Notes under the pieces: model-generated
What the model was told of the DNA's origin: nothing
Databases searched by the model: none
What the model saw: only the letters and a program-made list of their open reading frames with translations
Made by a program: the position numbers and the translations under genes
Source: Trichomonas tenax
Lineage: Eukaryota > Parabasalia > Trichomonadida > Trichomonadidae
NCBI GenBank assembly: GCA_023091735.1
Contig: JALKBU010000199.1
Location: forward strand, 1-61,924
DNA length: 61,924 nucleotides
Reading direction: 5' to 3'
Shown: in pieces, positions 31,956 to 41,563 of the stretch
Position numbering within the stretch: position 1 is the first letter of the stretch
Layout of the letters: each line of letters starts with the position of its first letter

Positions 31956-32606
31956 TTATAAGCCACAAGCACCCATCATGAAGCTTTGGAAGTAGAACTT
32001 CGTTGTGACATAAGGAACTTCTTCTTCTGTCTCTAGAACTGGTGTAGCTTCTGGTATTGCTCCAGCTCCATTTTCGCAAATATACATTTGGGAGAAATTA
32101 AGATTGTTAGTTGCAACGCTTCCAGGATTGTAGTCAGAAAAGGATATAATGGTGCAGATGGTGACTGTAAAGTAACTTGCTGGATTATAAAAAGTCTCAG
32201 AATCCAATTGACGAACAATCACACAGTCTTTCAGTATCGCTGCAACATCAGAACTAAAAATGCCATCCATTTCTGGACTTCCTTGCGAGTTGTTAAAGAT
32301 GTCACAGTCAATATTTTGATATGCAATTTCAGAAGTTGAATAGCTACTCCTGAAAAGTTGTTGGATGACAACTGCATTCCTTGCCATACTATATTCAATA
32401 TTTGTATATTTGATGGAGTTTTCGATACTGTAAGACGTTATAAAGCAGCACGCGTAATATCGAACAAGATTTTTGGAAAAGTTAAAGTTGAGGATTTGAT
32501 AATCCTTTCCATGAGATATTCCAACAACTTGATTGCCTTCCATGTCCTTGCAGAGTCGGGGACGCTGTAAACCATTCAAAATCGAATAGTTTACAGCGGG
32601 GAAGCC
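31956..32606 (-). pseudogene. 3' part of a Cys-repeat surface protein
   Basis: 217 open codons, bounded upstream by TAG at 32607-32609 and without an ATG at the start. The wording, short beta-strand repeats with N/S/I and spaced Cys (QNIDCDIFNNSQGSPEMDGI; AAILKDCVIVRQLDSETFYN), is that of the trichomonad surface-repeat family represented by the ORF at the right end of the window and the relic at 40208. The tail (TPVLETEEEVPYVTTKFYFQ) has no membrane anchor. Upstream, a GC-rich patch (32590-32635) of different texture marks the break point. It is probably a 5'-truncated copy. Confidence 0.65.
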
Positions 32607-32716
32607 CTAAGACGCCGTGGCAAACCAACACCTATTTTTAACGTACAATAAAATTTATTTTTAGACGTACTGGAAGACATTTAGATCAGCATTGTAAAAA
32701 GCGCGGGCCTACATTT

Positions 32717-33633
32717 ATGAAAATCTCAGTGTTAGATCATTATCAAACGAAAAGGTTTTCAATAAAGGTATGTCCTTTCGAATGCTAACGCGGAGAGTTT
32801 CTCTCGCGATCAACTGCCGTCAGTGAAAAGCGAACTCGAGAAGAGCTGTAACCAATTATTCCAACAGAGAACAATCGTATTAACATCAAAACTTGACCAA
32901 GTAAAACCGCGACCACTGCCATTTCCTGAGATTTCATTACCAGACCTATCAATTCTCCGCGACAACTACGCTCTAATTTACAGAAAAAGAGCTCTAGAAG
33001 AAGAAATACGATGCAGAGAGACAGTCGTCAATTAGGAGACAGGCATTTGCAGAAAACGAAGGAAAACTTACTAAGCTCATCAAGGACAGCAAAGAGACAA
33101 CAGCACAAAGTGAAGCTCAAATTCGACAGGAAATACTCGATTTGGCGCAACTTGAAGAGATGAGGAACAACCTTCGAGAGCGCCTGGAGTCAAATAAGCA
33201 GCGCCAGAAGCAATTTGAAAACGAGAAAAGAATGTTATCAGCACAAATCGAAGCAGCAGAAGCAGAGCAAAGAGCCAAGATAGGTGAGATAAACCACAGC
33301 TTCCTTGCTGCTCAGCGCGAGTTTGATGAGGCTCTAGCAAGGAAAAAGGCTGAAATTCGCGAATTAACAAAAAAGTTGCATGAAAACGAGGAACTCAATA
33401 CTACAAAAATACAGGAGAAGGAGAAATTGATTCTGGAGATGAATGCAGTAATGAAAAAGCGTGCACAAGAACAGAAAATGCGAGAAGAAGAAAAAAGAAG
33501 AGAAAAACAGACAGGACCATCGCCAAATGTATTTGCCCTTCAAATAGAGATAGCTGACTTAGAGAGCCAGAAGCCTGAGCTAATGAGGAAGAGCCAGGAC
33601 TTGATCAGGAAGATGAAGAGCAATGAAAGCTAA
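32717..33633 (+). pseudogene. Coiled-coil gene with candidate mini-intron and a frameshift
   Basis: If a 28-nt intron at 32768-32795 is removed, ATG 32717 (MKISVLDHYQTKRFSIK) joins in frame to SFSRDQLPSVKSELEKSCNQ and runs on to TAG at 33033-33035. Coding then resumes one frame over (RRQAFAENEGKLTKLIKDSK ... LESNKQRQKQFENEKRMLSA) to TAA at 33631-33633, so a single indel near 33020-33035 breaks the gene. After removal of both breaks the product would be about 295 residues of basic coiled coil (KMREEEKRREKQTG). Basic residues in other frames after the final stop hint at a further indel. I know of no specific family. Either the gene is a young pseudogene or the indel is a sequence error. Confidence 0.6.
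32768..32795 (+). other. Candidate 28-nt intron
   Basis: The donor GTATGT exactly fits the trichomonad consensus GTAYGT. The 3' end, GCTAACGCGGAG, keeps the CTAAC branch-site word and matches 8 of 12 positions of ACTAACACACAG. Removal is phase 0 and restores an ATG-started frame to a 5' exon that otherwise hits TAA inside the intron. Very short introns of about this size have, as I recall, been described in Trichomonas. Confidence 0.55.
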
Positions 33634-33866
33634 AATTGAAAGGCGATTGAAGAAAATGAAGTCACAGAAAGCAACCTCAGGGTCGTAGTCAACGGATATC
33701 AAAAGCACTCTTGTTGCTGATGGTTTTTTGTAATTAAGTGAATAAAATGTATTTTTTATTGTTTTAATTCATGCCTTATAGTATACGAATGCATTTGCTA
33801 TATGGTTTATTATATAGAAAACAAAGTTTGAAAATTTTCAAATTTAATAATAAAAAAATATAAAAA

Positions 33867-36422
33867 TTAGACTTCCTTATCAATATAGTATCTATGCCTT
33901 GAAGATGAGGATGAGTAATCTGATTTCTTGCTCGAATAACTGGCGCTAGAGAAAAAGTTCTTCTTTTTGGAAGAAGGCTTTGAGAATGCGGATGAACCAG
34001 AGGATGAACCTGAGAGCATTCTCTTCTTCTTCTTATCACCAACATAATTTCCTTTTTCGACATCAACAGGCCATTTCATTCCCTTTCTCCTGACAAGATA
34101 GCTTACGCCTGTTATTGTGACACCAAACATACAGAGTGTGTAATAAGCTGATCTCTTGCCGCAGAAGTAAACGAAGTGACTTATCGGAGCAAATACAATG
34201 TTCAAACAAGATTGTAATGTGCTCATCTTGATGGTCTTGATAAGTTCACCTGTTTTTATAACTGCATGTTTAATTGCGTCATCGTAAAATGCCTTTATCA
34301 TTTTCTGATATTCTTCTTTGATGTTATCATTCCAAAGTCCTTCAATTCCCTCCTTCGTTCCCAATCGCTGGAAAATCTTAGTGTCCACAACACCATAGGT
34401 CTTATCATAAGAGGCTGGCAGGCTTGTGACTACGATAGCATTTAGCTCATCCAAAATTGTAATCAACGACTGTGCTTCATCTTCAGTGAGTTTACCTTCA
34501 TCCTTTCCTTTGTTGATTTTAGTCTTAGCATCTTCAATTTTTGATGTGATATCATGAGGATAATTTTCATAGTCACTTATTTTCGGCTTGAGATTGCCCT
34601 TGATTTCATCGACTGTTTTTTCAGTACTGACCAGCAACGATTTTTTGACTGATCCAGGAATTAATTTGAGAGTAAGATCGTTAACCATTTCGTCTAATGC
34701 TGTGAAGTTTAGAATTGTCGTAATTTGTAAGTACTCGAGCAAGCTATCGTATCCACCATTATAAAAGGCGCGCAGTGGATGGCCAGATGGAATAGTAATA
34801 ACAATCGGTTTGATTGTTATCTTATCTCCTCCATCCGTGTTAAATGTAAATTCATAAGGAGGGAATTTGACCTGGTTGTCAGCAATTATTTTTGGAAGAT
34901 CATAAAGGATAGAATCAATTGTAGATGGTATCCTTGTCATAAAGAAATATGGAACGAAACCGATGAAAGTGAAGATCATGCCCATAAAGAGGTACCAGAA
35001 CATGCCAGTTCCAATCTTGCAGCAGGCGCATGTGGCTTTGCACTTAACGCAGCAGCCATGACCATGAAATGTTCTTGCCATCCCAACTAATGTAACCATA
35101 ACCCAAACAAAAGGTGTGACAAATATAATAATGACAATGCTCTTCAGATCTTTTCCAAACTTCTCGACCTTTTCTAACTCAATGACATTAGTCAGGTTTT
35201 CAACAGAATACGTTTTGAAATAGTCGGTGAAATTTGAACAGACTTCGGCGATTTCCTTTGTAAATGATTTTGTATTAACATCTCCTGACGGCAGTTTAGA
35301 AGTAGAATTGCCAAGTTTTTCTACAACGTCCTTTGAAGTGGCTAACGCATTATTTATATTATCAACAATAGGCTGTATGTTAGGTTCATCAATTTGAGGT
35401 GCATCATCTTCAGTAATAATTGGCTTAGAGTCTCTTATTTCTTGGACCTTTCGGTTGAATTCTTTGATCTTCTCGACAAGTTGGTCTAAACGGTCGAAAA
35501 GTGTATCGGATTTCTTATTGCTTGAATACTTGATTGTATCATTGATGCTATCAATAGAAGTGTTAATCTCACTTACAGCATTATCAATTGCATTCTTTAA
35601 ATGTGTTAAAACTTCGGTGACATTAGGTATAATCTTGACAGCTTCAGGTACGAGCGGAAGGATTTGGTCTATAACCAATTCTTTTGAGGCTGTAATAAAT
35701 TCAGCAGTTTTTTCCTTGAAGTTCGCCAATGGATCCACATATTCGTTGACTCCAGCAGCTGATGTAACAAGGAAGATGCTACCAATGAAATAGAGAGCAA
35801 TTCCGATATAAAAGAAAATTATTGCAACAATGCCAGGGAAGTCAGCATTCTTTGGACAGAAGCAGCAGCAGCATCCCCAGAAAGTAAAACAGTAGGCTAT
35901 ATATGCAATTACAAAAAGAACGAGAATTAAAAATATGCAACCGATTAAGGAATATACTACGCCAATTGATTGCTCAATCATCTGTGTTTCTACGGACCTA
36001 TCACTTTGCTTATCAATGGTATAAACTGCGGAGGATAAATTTTTGCTAAATTCAATGTATTCCGTCTCATTAAAAAGTTCTGAGAAATTGACAACATCAC
36101 CAAAAGAAGAAAATTGTCCGAAAATGTATGTAAGATTGATATCGTTTTCTCCTTCTGTAATATTGAAATGTTGGAAAAGATCAACAATAATGCCAGTTGC
36201 ATTGATCTTATTGGGAATAAAGTCATTAATCAAATCATACAACGATTGGTTAATTGTTTCATAGGATTTTCGCTTGAAATGGTAACCAAATGCATCAAAT
36301 TCGAACTTTTCAAACAATCCTCCAACAGCATAGAGGTCTGAGAACCATCCGCCGAAGTTTCCATCAATTGGTTTGCGCTCTGTGAGCGAGGAAAATGCTA
36401 TGCTGATAAAAATAGCAAACAT
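33867..36422 (-). CDS. Prominin-like five-span membrane protein
   Basis: 851 residues from ATG. A signal peptide (MFAIFISIAFSSLTERKP) is followed by membrane segments at about 153-178, 196-220, 427-448, 471-493 and 739-777. The first cytoplasmic loop holds CCCCFC (184-189), and a second Cys cluster (GCCVKCKATCACC) sits between segments three and four. Two large loops of about 200 and 245 residues with N-glycosylation sites lie outside. Signal peptide, five spans, Cys-rich short loops, two big outer loops and total length (human prominin-1 is about 865) all match prominin/CD133, which marks membrane protrusions and cilia. The C-tail is Ser/Lys/Tyr-rich (SSASYSSKKSDYSSSSSRHR). Primary identity is too low to claim orthology by eye; a tweety-like or unrelated membrane protein remains possible. 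Confidence 0.65.
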   Translation of the reverse strand: MFAIFISIAFSSLTERKPIDGNFGGWFSDLYAVGGLFEKFEFDAFGYHFKRKSYETINQSLYDLINDFIPNKINATGIIVDLFQHFNITEGENDINLTYIFGQFSSFGDVVNFSELFNETEYIEFSKNLSSAVYTIDKQSDRSVETQMIEQSIGVVYSLIGCIFLILVLFVIAYIAYCFTFWGCCCCFCPKNADFPGIVAIIFFYIGIALYFIGSIFLVTSAAGVNEYVDPLANFKEKTAEFITASKELVIDQILPLVPEAVKIIPNVTEVLTHLKNAIDNAVSEINTSIDSINDTIKYSSNKKSDTLFDRLDQLVEKIKEFNRKVQEIRDSKPIITEDDAPQIDEPNIQPIVDNINNALATSKDVVEKLGNSTSKLPSGDVNTKSFTKEIAEVCSNFTDYFKTYSVENLTNVIELEKVEKFGKDLKSIVIIIFVTPFVWVMVTLVGMARTFHGHGCCVKCKATCACCKIGTGMFWYLFMGMIFTFIGFVPYFFMTRIPSTIDSILYDLPKIIADNQVKFPPYEFTFNTDGGDKITIKPIVITIPSGHPLRAFYNGGYDSLLEYLQITTILNFTALDEMVNDLTLKLIPGSVKKSLLVSTEKTVDEIKGNLKPKISDYENYPHDITSKIEDAKTKINKGKDEGKLTEDEAQSLITILDELNAIVVTSLPASYDKTYGVVDTKIFQRLGTKEGIEGLWNDNIKEEYQKMIKAFYDDAIKHAVIKTGELIKTIKMSTLQSCLNIVFAPISHFVYFCGKRSAYYTLCMFGVTITGVSYLVRRKGMKWPVDVEKGNYVGDKKKKRMLSGSSSGSSAFSKPSSKKKNFFSSASYSSKKSDYSSSSSRHRYYIDKEV

Positions 36423-37841
36423 ATTTTTATTGATGAAGTTTTTCAGACTTAGTCAAGAAATTGCAACCAATAGATTATGAGGGATAAAAAAAATAATCAA
36501 AGATTTAATTGTTACGACTGGTTGTTTAAAATTTGAATGAAATGCAGTTTTTTGATTCAAAATATCGGGAAATTTTAATCAGACCCTAAAATAATATGTC
36601 AGACCCCAAATTAAAAATAACCAGTCGAATAATGATTTACAACTAAAATTATACATATTATAAGATTTTTCAAAAGTTCATGAAAAAATTGAGATTAACG
36701 AACTTAATTGAAATATCATTTACTCATATAGGTGATCATTATTTGCAACTATCACATTTCCCCCATATAATATTGTCAACCCCTAAACTATCAAAATCTT
36801 ATTATTATAATATACATCATAAATGGAGCGTTTGTTTTTATGAGATTTTTCAATAATTGTTTTTAATAATTCAATCAAATTAACGTACATATAAAGATCA
36901 AATTAATCATACAGGAAAATTAGTTATTGAATAGTATGTAATTTATTTTCAAATTTATTATTTTTCATTTCCAATCATCTCTATGCATCACTTTATTTAC
37001 AAAAATCATATTAATTTTTGCAAATCTCAACATTTCCCTCCGACTCGAATATTTTTGGCACATTTTGTCTCCATTTTTTCCATAATCTTGAAATGCAATT
37101 AAAACTTTAAATTCATATATTATATTGCATTTAAAGTCTATTAATAACGACACATCAAGAAAAACACAGATTTCTGCTATTCGTTGAAACGTATATATGA
37201 GTTCAAAAGCAGCGCTTTGACATTATGCTATATAAGGATTTGCCGTTATGCTTTTGGTGTTATTTGCGTTTTTTTATTTGTCGTTGTCAGTTTTCTTCAT
37301 TTTGTGACATTGTATCAAGAATTTCGAACAAACTGTTAATGAAATATGATAAAGAACCTTATGTAGAATGTATCTATCAAATTAATTCATTATTGTAATT
37401 AAAAAATTATCACAAAATAAGGCAATTTTTATAAAGTCCGTTTATGTTATAAACGACAGATAAAAACAATGAAACAATGTTTCGATTTAGTTTTGACCCA
37501 TACAAACCACTTCCAGATCACCAACACAATGATTTTTCATAATTAATACCGAATTTTAGCATCATTTTATTCATTTTTATATTTATATTTCCATATCATA
37601 CCAAAGCATTTATATACAATGTTATTCAACAGTTGAATGTTTATATTTAATCCTTAATGATCTCATATTTTAATTCTAATAATATATTTTATTAATTTCA
37701 TATTATGCTGTTGCAAAGTTAATTTCTAATGAAACAAGTGCAAATGGTTTAAACAGAGCCAAACATTTTGAAATCAAAAATACAATTATATAAGGAGGAG
37801 AAAATCTGCTATCTTTCAATTCTTAACGCGGACATAGTAGA
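36423..37841. other. Gene-free region, 1.4 kb
   Basis: Upstream of the prominin-like gene and downstream of the RasGAP-like gene. No coding region, RNA gene or strong repeat seen. Confidence 0.45.
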
Positions 37842-39815
37842 CTAGTTCCCCTCCATCGGAGCTTTTTTTATAATCCGCTTGTAATATTTGCGAGGTTTGG
37901 AAGGATCGAGGTTTTCTTCATCCAAGTTGCTCAACCTGACGATCTTGTGAACGACTGTGTGCATCGATGAAGGAATGTTATCTCCTGGATACTTAACGAG
38001 CTTCTTGATAGTCTTCTTTGGTGATTTTGGTGGCTCATCTTCGGCAACAGGTCCTATGTCGAACTGATAATGGAAGAATGTTGTCAGCAGCGATGTGAAA
38101 ACAGTACCAAGGATTGTTGGCCTTGGATTATCAAACTTGTTCTTCGCAATCGCCTGGAAGACATTGCAGAAATCAGTGGCTTTCGCTGAGATCGCCTTTA
38201 AGATCGTTTCGATCGATCTCGCGACTTTCTCTGATGAAATTTGAACGTATGTGACAATGGACTCATCTGGGGCTTCACTGATGGCGAAAATGAACTGCAT
38301 AAGGTTTGGATAGATATGCTTGTCAAGGCGTTTCTGGATTGATGCCAAAAACTTGAGATTTCCTTCCATTGCGCTGAGTTTGAAGATGTAGCTCAAAAGG
38401 AAAACAAATCTACCCATCATCTTCTGGTTTTCTTGGTTGTCTTCGTTGTAAAGATTGAGTGTGGGCAAAAGATAGCTTTCGAAGAAAAGATGCGATAAAG
38501 CAAGGTAAATCTTTCCGCAGCTATTTGTCCTTGTATTCAAGAACGATCTATACACGAAAAGAAGCTGTCTGATGACTGATGGAACTAATTCAACAGATCC
38601 AATGATATACTTGCATATTGTGTTGATTACACGCTCGAGAGCAGGAACATCTGGTGTCTTCGTCATAATTTCACAGCCACCTGTTGAAATAATGTAAGCG
38701 TGAAGTTTCTTGATGAAATTCTCAGAATAGCTCTTTCCGTATTGCGTAAAGATGATATCAAACAAGTTCCTTGTGTATGTGGGCTGCGTTGTGATTCTCA
38801 TAACATCATCATTTGGATTTCTGAATTCCGAGCAAATAATTGCGTTAACGCAAAGAAGGACTTTGTTTGTGTAAGTGAAGAGGTCTAAGAATGCCTTGAG
38901 TATTTGCGCCGAAACTTTTTCACTTGGTGAAGAAACCGCCGGTTGCATCAAAGCTTGAAGAATTTTCGCGTCAGGGTTCGTTAGTTCATCGAAAGCTACT
39001 GTGTACATCTGATCTATCGCTGGTGTTTCAAAGCCAGTAAGAAAATAAGCAAGAGGAACCGGTCCTTTTGCAAGATTGGTGAATAATTGAAGCTGATTGC
39101 TATCTTCTGGGGTGAAGTTGGCAATTAACATGTCATCATTGAACACATCGATCGAAGTTTTGTCTTTTCCGATAACATATTTATTTGCGTTCGATTTAAT
39201 TTTTGCTTCTGGATTGTTTGAATTCTTGAATTCGTAAAGAGTGAATGTGTTTGTTGATGTGACAACGGCCCATAAGTTCGTTTTCTTTCCTTGCTTGCAT
39301 CTCAAAACTGCCAAAAAATCCTTCTTTGATGGATGCGTGTATGAGTGTGGAAGCATCGCGACTGAGAACCAGGAGAAGAATTTGCAGGGATCTTTGAGTT
39401 GGTGGACAATTTTGACTAAGAAAAACAAAAATGTTTTCGTTTCGTCTGAAATAACTGCGGGTGGTGCGTAAGAGACGAAGAATCTGTACTCATCAGGATG
39501 GAATTGTTGCTTTCCATACTGTACGAACTTTGAAATAAGCTCAGAAGGTTCTTTAATCAGCTTTTCTAAATCATTTTCATCAAATTCCTTGATGAGATCG
39601 TTTAATGACTTAAGGAGTGGTTTCCCGTTGAACTCAGGTGCAGAATCGAAGTTTGTCGACTTTAACGAATCATAAAATTCTCTCGGATATTTGTTGTATT
39701 GGACGAATGGAAGATCCTGCGCCGCAGTGAGGAACTCCGAAGGGACCACTACTGGTTCCTTCTTCTGTGGCGCTTCGGACTGAGTCTGCGCCTCTTGTTG
39801 AGGTGTTTCTGTCAT
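37842..39815 (-). CDS. RasGAP-domain protein
   Basis: 657 residues from ATG. RasGAPs switch off Ras-family GTPases. The N-terminal 90 residues are Gln/Glu/Pro-rich. Residues about 150-260 have PH-like strands (DFLAVLRCKQGKKTNLWAVV; NTFTLYEFKNSNNPEAK). The RasGAP domain spans about 285-540: ILKAFLDLFTYTNKVLLCVN, then MRITTQPTYTRNLFDIIFTQ-YGKSY, which aligns with the fR-x-NS-l-a-s-k ... l-g-x-Y-L region, then VPSVIRQLLFVYRSF and a degenerate FLRF-type segment (LALSHLFFESYLLPTLNLYN). The NS after the presumed Arg finger is replaced (TTQP), so catalytic competence is uncertain. The C-terminus is Lys/Pro-rich (EDEPPKSPKKTIKKLVKYPG). Confidence 0.7.
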   Translation of the reverse strand: MTETPQQEAQTQSEAPQKKEPVVVPSEFLTAAQDLPFVQYNKYPREFYDSLKSTNFDSAPEFNGKPLLKSLNDLIKEFDENDLEKLIKEPSELISKFVQYGKQQFHPDEYRFFVSYAPPAVISDETKTFLFFLVKIVHQLKDPCKFFSWFSVAMLPHSYTHPSKKDFLAVLRCKQGKKTNLWAVVTSTNTFTLYEFKNSNNPEAKIKSNANKYVIGKDKTSIDVFNDDMLIANFTPEDSNQLQLFTNLAKGPVPLAYFLTGFETPAIDQMYTVAFDELTNPDAKILQALMQPAVSSPSEKVSAQILKAFLDLFTYTNKVLLCVNAIICSEFRNPNDDVMRITTQPTYTRNLFDIIFTQYGKSYSENFIKKLHAYIISTGGCEIMTKTPDVPALERVINTICKYIIGSVELVPSVIRQLLFVYRSFLNTRTNSCGKIYLALSHLFFESYLLPTLNLYNEDNQENQKMMGRFVFLLSYIFKLSAMEGNLKFLASIQKRLDKHIYPNLMQFIFAISEAPDESIVTYVQISSEKVARSIETILKAISAKATDFCNVFQAIAKNKFDNPRPTILGTVFTSLLTTFFHYQFDIGPVAEDEPPKSPKKTIKKLVKYPGDNIPSSMHTVVHKIVRLSNLDEENLDPSKPRKYYKRIIKKAPMEGN

Positions 39816-40006
39816 GTTTGGAAACGGTTATGCGTTTATTGACAGAGTGTAAGATTACGCAGATTACATCGCTTTCTTTCCTGATAATGGGGTAGTGTGG
39901 GCAAGCAAGAAATGATGGGCGAGTTGGTTATCGTCTAACCACATGACGGATCTTTTTTTGAGTTTTTTTTTTACAGTGTAAGGATTTAAAAAGTCACTTT
40001 TTGTCT

Positions 40007-40161
40007 TGACATGTAAAATAAATACTTCAAGAATACTCTTTGTCATGTAAATTTGATTGTAACAAATTCATTAATTTTTGTCATGTAAATTTGAATGTCA
40101 AAATTCATAAATTTTATCATGTAAAATTATATGTCAAAGTCAAATAAATTTTGCCATGTAA
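40007..40161. repeat. Five TGNCATGTAA motifs at about 36-bp spacing
   Basis: Copies at 40007, 40041, 40079, 40115 and 40152 (TGACATGTAA, TGTCATGTAA twice, TATCATGTAA, TGCCATGTAA), so intervals are 34, 38, 36 and 37 bp. Some units also share TTTGAATGTCAAAATTCAT-like filler, as in a degenerate tandem repeat. It lies upstream of the RasGAP-like gene start (39815) and just downstream of a surface-protein relic. A promoter role or an eroded minisatellite are both possible. Confidence 0.75.
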
Positions 40162-40207
40162 ATATATCAAATTTATAATGATTATTCCAAACATCAACAC
40201 ATCCTCC

Positions 40208-40447
40208 TTATTTTCTGTTTGAACAATTGTAAAAAACGCATGAGCTGTGAAGGATTTTATTTGCTCCTTGATGAAATATAATGCAGCCTTCAGATAGTCT
40301 TGAAAACGCACAGCTGAAAATGAAGATATTTGTTGATTGAGATTGAGTAATGTTATTATTGATTTGCGCATTAGATATCGAAAGAGACATAGTAGATTTG
40401 TAGAATGTATACCATTCATCTGACGGAGGACCATCTTTGCGTAGGAT
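40208..40447 (-). pseudogene. N-terminal relic of the Cys-repeat surface-protein family
   Basis: An open frame without usable ATG at the family start: KDGPPSDEWYTFYKST, then NIFIFSCAFSRLSEGCIIFH and ILHSSCVFYNCSNRK, then TAA at 40208-40210, after which GGCVDVW continues in frame. Compare the right-edge gene: VWRMFYDTT, IYVYECSFIDQHSG, FLHSSCFFYNCSRNNFGGAI. The N-terminal NESFAF-like words lie in another frame just upstream, so there is a frameshift as well as the stop. It decays into the motif array. Confidence 0.7.
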
Positions 40448-40771
40448 TCAATTCATTAATAATTGCGAAATCATATCGGAAAAGTGACTGATGAGAAATG
40501 TAAGAAATTGATTACATTGTGATCAGATATTCTTAAGCATTGTTATAACAATCAAATAATATGATGTCATGAATTTATTATTGCAAGCAGATCCTTGGAT
40601 TTCTAAATCGAAAGAATTTGATTGTGTTGATGGAGGTGTTAAATCAAATATAACTTTTAACATTGTTATATGTGGGATAATGAAAACAATGTTGTGTAAA
40701 GTTATTTTCCATGAAGCGATTCTAAGATTGATATCTGTTGATAGTGTATTTTTTTGGCTTGTCTAAAATTG
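40448..40771. other. Spacer with a doubtful 65-codon ORF
   Basis: A plus-strand ORF at 40569-40766 (MNLLLQADPWISKSKEF) ends just before the inverted repeat. Its composition gives no support and I do not call it a gene. Confidence 0.35.
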
Positions 40772-41012
40772 ATACGCAAAGTCGGCGAAACTCGTTTTTT
40801 AACTCACTGGATTAACTTCTTGCGAAGTTATTGAACCCTAATGTACAAAATCCTGTTGTGCAAGATATATCTAATATTTTAATGAAATATAGACTTTGTT
40901 AGCTAATTCTTTAATATATCATGCACAACAGGATTTTGTACATTAGGGTTCAATAACTTCGCAAGAAGTTAATCCAGTGAGTTAAAAAACGTGGTTCGCC
41001 GACTTTGCGTAT
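40772..41012. mobile_element. MITE-like foldback element, 99-bp inverted arms
   Basis: The arms 40772-40870 and 40914-41012 are 99 bp each and, compared base by base, differ at about three positions; the loop is 43 bp. The outer ends read ATACGCAAAGTCGGCGAA and its complement. There is no ORF inside. Flanks hold AAAATT one base outside each arm, a possible but weak 6-bp target duplication in this AT-rich context. Size and structure fit a non-autonomous DNA transposon (MITE or foldback). The low arm divergence suggests recent activity, or homogenisation by pairing of the two arms. Confidence 0.8.
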
Positions 41013-41563
41013 AAAAATTTAATTGCCCGTATTTTTTTGTCAGGAGGATAACTCATTTCAAAATTTGTCTCATCAAGACATAGTCTCACGCCAAGCGAAA
41101 ACGCATTGCAATGATTGATGTCCTATGAATGGATTGAACGATTCACAATTTTTTCAAAATGAGAAACTGCGCAATTTTATATCTAGTAATTGCAAAACTG
41201 TTCAGTTTTGAACTAAAGCAGACTTCCCTGAAACCCATAATTGCTATATATTTGAATAATTAATGATTTGCTATCAACAATACGAATTGCTCAAAAATTA
41301 ATTTACCATTCATCTATATAGTGAATAAACTATATGTGCATTAATATAATTGCTGATAAGTAGAAATGTATTTTCTCAAAAAAGATATCTTAAATGAATA
41401 ACTGGACAAAATAAGAAGAAAACAAAATCTCACAATGTATTTGATTATAGATCATTGAGAAAACATTATTAGATTTTTTGATGAAGACTTTCGAAAGAAA
41501 AATTTGAAGGAATTTGTCGAGGGTTGAGTTTACAAAAAGCCCATTTAGGAAAATGCAGTCATT
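41013..41563. other. Spacer downstream of uL5
   Basis: AT-rich; no further feature seen. Confidence 0.4.

Noticed and set aside
39864..40046. 60-codon minus ORF upstream of the RasGAP-like gene
   Set aside because: Lies in the promoter region, includes a poly-T tract, no domain.
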